From NCBI GenBank assembly GCA_041568335.1, contig JBFFZZ010000178.1, forward strand, positions 1 through 6,439: a DNA stretch of 6,439 nucleotides, written 5' to 3'. The notes beneath the pieces are model-generated. The model saw nothing but the letters and a program-made list of their open reading frames with translations. It was not told the origin of the DNA and searched no databases. Origin of the DNA: WVWW01 sp041568335 (GTDB lineage: Bacteria; Acidobacteriota; Polarisedimenticolia; Polarisedimenticolales; Polarisedimenticolaceae). The position numbers and the translations under genes were made by a program. This document shows positions 4,397-6,439 of this stretch, piece by piece (positions within the stretch are counted from its first letter, which is position 1; the number at the start of each line of letters is the position of its first letter).

Positions 4397-5521
4397 CTAC
4401 ACTCCGCGGTCGTACAGCCGGTAGGTCTTGTAGCGGGTGAAGGACATCCGCTCGGCCGCGTTGGCCATCGCCGGGTTGTCCTCGAGGATCCAGCTCGCCT
4501 CGCCCCAGCGGATGCCGTGCTCGAGGCAACGGGTCCAGATCCAGTGCCAGAGCATCGCGTCGACGCCCTTGCCGCGATACTCCGGGCGAACGCCGAGCAA
4601 GAGGATGCGCACGCGACCGATCCTTTGCCGGTACAGGGCCCACAGGATCCGGGGCAGCGCGGGGAGCCACCGGCCGCCGCGGTTGGATCGCAACACGACG
4701 TTGAGGTCCGGTAGGGCCAGGCCGAAGCCGACGATCTCGCCGTCCTTCTCGGCGAACGGCACGAGATCGGGGATCAGCACGGGCTTGAACTGCTCGGCCA
4801 GGTGGTCGATCTCGTGGTCGGTCAACGGGACGAATCCCCAGTTGTGTTCCCACGCGGCGTTGTAGACCCGCTTGATGCGCTCGACTTCTTCGCGGAAGTC
4901 GCCGCGATCGAAACCGCGCAGCGTGAGGCCCTGGCGCTTGCGCATCACCTCCGCGGCCCGCGCCGCGCGTTGCGGCACCGGCGTGTCGCGCTCGGGCGTG
5001 CCGCCCTGATAGGCCCACAGATCCTTGGCACGCTTGAAGCCCGCCGTCTCGATCAGCTTGACGTAGTAGCGCGGGTTGTGCGGCATCATCAGCGTCGGGG
5101 GCGTCTCGAAACCCTCGACCAGCAGGCCGCACTCGTCGTTGACGGAAAACGACGCGGGCCCGCGCAGCACGGTGTGGTCGCGCTCCCGGGCCCAGCCCGC
5201 CGCCGCGTCGAGCAGCGCGTCGGCGACTCCCTGATCGTCGACGCATTCGAAGAAGCCGAAGAAGGCGACGCGGTCCCGGTGGATCTCGTTGTGCAGCTCG
5301 TTGGCGATCGCGGCGATCCGCCCCACGACCTCGCCGTCGCGCCGCGCCAGGAAGTACTCGGCCTGCGCGTGGTCGAAGAACGGGTTCCTGTCTCTGGAAA
5401 GACGCGCGCGCAGCTCGCTGCGTAGCGGCGGCACCCACAACGGATCCCGGGCATGCAGCCGGTAGGGAAGATCGATGAAGGCGCGCAGGTCGCCGCGACC
5501 CCGGACGGGTTGGACGGTCAC
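4397..5521 (-). CDS. Tandem-GNAT acyltransferase, probable bacterial ceramide synthase type
   Basis: A 374-residue cytoplasmic protein of the GNAT superfamily. It opens VQPVRGRGDLRAFIDLPYRL and ends TRYKTYRLYDRGV, both typical of a family often annotated as uncharacterised or YghO-like N-acyltransferase. The first half (about 53-180) has a GNAT-like order of strands and helices (EYFLARRDGEVVGRIAAI) but no acyl-CoA loop. The second half (about 200-370) has the pyrophosphate-binding loop VRPEYRGKGV (311-320) and the closing EASWILEDNPAM segment. Family knowledge: the Caulobacter bacterial ceramide synthase is a GNAT-type protein of this kind, N-acylating the long-chain base. Inference: this gene does the same, because it starts 8 bp after the stop of a serine-palmitoyltransferase-like gene. 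The GTG at 5521 is used because no start lies upstream in frame near that stop. There is no clear Shine-Dalgarno site, so translation is probably coupled. Another N-acyl transfer is possible. Confidence 0.85.
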   Translation of the reverse strand: MTVQPVRGRGDLRAFIDLPYRLHARDPLWVPPLRSELRARLSRDRNPFFDHAQAEYFLARRDGEVVGRIAAIANELHNEIHRDRVAFFGFFECVDDQGVADALLDAAAGWARERDHTVLRGPASFSVNDECGLLVEGFETPPTLMMPHNPRYYVKLIETAGFKRAKDLWAYQGGTPERDTPVPQRAARAAEVMRKRQGLTLRGFDRGDFREEVERIKRVYNAAWEHNWGFVPLTDHEIDHLAEQFKPVLIPDLVPFAEKDGEIVGFGLALPDLNVVLRSNRGGRWLPALPRILWALYRQRIGRVRILLLGVRPEYRGKGVDAMLWHWIWTRCLEHGIRWGEASWILEDNPAMANAAERMSFTRYKTYRLYDRGV

Positions 5522-5529
5522 GAGTCGGG

Positions 5530-6439
5530 CTAGACCACGCCGAGCTCGCGTCCGACGTCGGCGAACGCCTCCAGGCAAGCGTCGATCTGCTCCACCGTGT
5601 GCGTCGCCATCACGCTGGCGCGCAGGCGGCACGCCTCGGGCGGCACCGCCGGAGGCGCGATCGGGTTGGTGTACACGCCGGCGTCGAAGAGCTTGCGCCA
5701 GAACAGGAAGGTCTTTTCGAGCGGACCGATCAGCACAGGGACGATCGGGGTCTCCGTCGGACCGATGTCGAACCCGAGCGTCTTGAGCCCGTCCTGCAGC
5801 CGCCGGGCGTTGTCCCAGAGCGCGTCTTGCCGCTCCGGCTCCGTGCGGATCACGTCGAGCGCGGCCAGCACGCCCGCGGAGCTTGCCGCGGGTAGGGCGG
5901 CGGAAAAGATCAGCGGCCGGCTGTGGTGCTTGAGGTAATGGATGACGCTCTCGGAGGCGGCCACGAAGCCTCCGATCGAGGCCAGCGATTTGGAGAACGT
6001 GCCCGTGATGATGTCGACCTGATCGGTCACCCCGAAGTGTGCGGCGGTGCCGGCCCCGTTCGGGCCGACGACTCCCAACCCGTGCGCGTCGTCGATGGCC
6101 AGGACCGCGCCGTACCGGTGCGCGACACGGAGCAGCGCGGGAACGTCGGCGATGCTCCCCTCCATCGAGAAGACACCGTCCACCATTACCAGGCAGCCGC
6201 GCCCCGGTGGTTGGTTGAAGAGCTTGCGCTCGAGATCGGCGAGATCCCCGTGGGCGAACCGCGACACCCTGCCGAGGGACAACGATCCGCCGTCGACGAT
6301 CGACGCGTGATCCAGCTTGTCCAGCAGCACGACCTCGCTCCGGGAGACGAGACCCGACACCAGACCCAGGTTGGCCATGTAGCCGGTCGAGAAGATCAGG
6401 CAAGCTTCCTTGCCGAGGAACCCGGCGAGCTCCGCCTCC
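5530..6439 (-). CDS. Alpha-oxoamine synthase, serine palmitoyltransferase-like (5' end outside window)
   Basis: A PLP-dependent fold-type I enzyme that condenses an amino acid with an acyl thioester, with loss of CO2. 302 residues are visible of a usual 390-420, so about 100 N-terminal residues lie beyond the right edge. Motifs in visible numbering: STGYMANLG (17-25), LDHASIVDG (42-50), DGVFSMEG (87-94), the PLP-binding DDAHGLGVVG (116-125), and the Schiff-base lysine in GTFSKSLASIGGF (K150, codon 5989-5991). The SKSLASIGGF context with SRPLIFSAALP after it is the serine palmitoyltransferase-like pattern; BioF and Kbl have TLGKALG there. I therefore favour L-serine plus fatty acyl-CoA or acyl-ACP giving 3-ketosphinganine, the first step of sphingolipid synthesis. 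The GNAT gene 8 bp downstream fits this. BioF (8-amino-7-oxononanoate synthase) or an unusual oxoamine synthase is the alternative. The family call is firm, the substrate moderate. Confidence 0.9.
   Translation of the reverse strand, partial: EAELAGFLGKEACLIFSTGYMANLGLVSGLVSRSEVVLLDKLDHASIVDGGSLSLGRVSRFAHGDLADLERKLFNQPPGRGCLVMVDGVFSMEGSIADVPALLRVAHRYGAVLAIDDAHGLGVVGPNGAGTAAHFGVTDQVDIITGTFSKSLASIGGFVAASESVIHYLKHHSRPLIFSAALPAASSAGVLAALDVIRTEPERQDALWDNARRLQDGLKTLGFDIGPTETPIVPVLIGPLEKTFLFWRKLFDAGVYTNPIAPPAVPPEACRLRASVMATHTVEQIDACLEAFADVGRELGVV

Noticed and set aside
4395..5438. A long minus-strand open frame running upstream from the cupin gene, Arg- and Gly-rich
   Set aside because: It lies over the GNAT gene in another frame and its protein is the low-complexity Arg/Ala/Gly type expected of a GC-rich shadow.
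5522..6403. A minus-strand open extension of the GNAT frame through the oxoamine synthase region
   Set aside because: It shadows the oxoamine synthase, whose PLP motifs are all in the other frame. The GNAT protein begins at the GTG at 5521.

Overview
The window is GC-rich, with most third codon positions G or C. It looks like ordinary chromosomal DNA of a Gram-negative soil- or sediment-type bacterium. The Hanks-type kinase opening (GAGGMGVVYEATDTRL), two lipoproteins and a small outer-membrane barrel would suit Acidobacteriota or a neighbouring phylum such as Myxococcota or Gemmatimonadota. That placement is inference from style and gene content; no marker gene is present. I see no mobile element, CRISPR array, tRNA or rRNA.

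Layout from left to right. A serine/threonine kinase (minus strand, 524 to beyond the left edge) is divergent from a 265-residue coiled-coil protein (701-1498, plus). The 176-bp gap between them carries several short perfect inverted repeats. Next come two minus-strand envelope genes: an alpha/beta-hydrolase lipoprotein (3145-2195) followed by a small outer-membrane beta-barrel protein (2127-1609). Divergent from the hydrolase is a two-gene unit of very small proteins (3312-3479 and 3470-3589, plus). The two overlap by 10 bp and each has a strong Shine-Dalgarno site. The right half is minus-strand: an alpha-oxoamine synthase of serine-palmitoyltransferase type (5' end outside the window, stop at 5530), then 8 bp later a tandem-GNAT acyltransferase (5521-4397), then a cupin lipoprotein (4331-3618).

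The clearest functional story is on the right. An alpha-oxoamine synthase with the TFSKSLASIGGF active-site context lies directly upstream of a roughly 375-residue GNAT-fold protein that resembles the bacterial ceramide synthase type. Together they would condense an amino acid with a fatty acyl thioester and then N-acylate the long-chain base, giving bacterial ceramide or a related lipid. The cupin lipoprotein may be co-transcribed with them. The least explained parts are the overlapping small-protein pair and the repeat-built coiled-coil protein next to the kinase; I recognise no known family for either.
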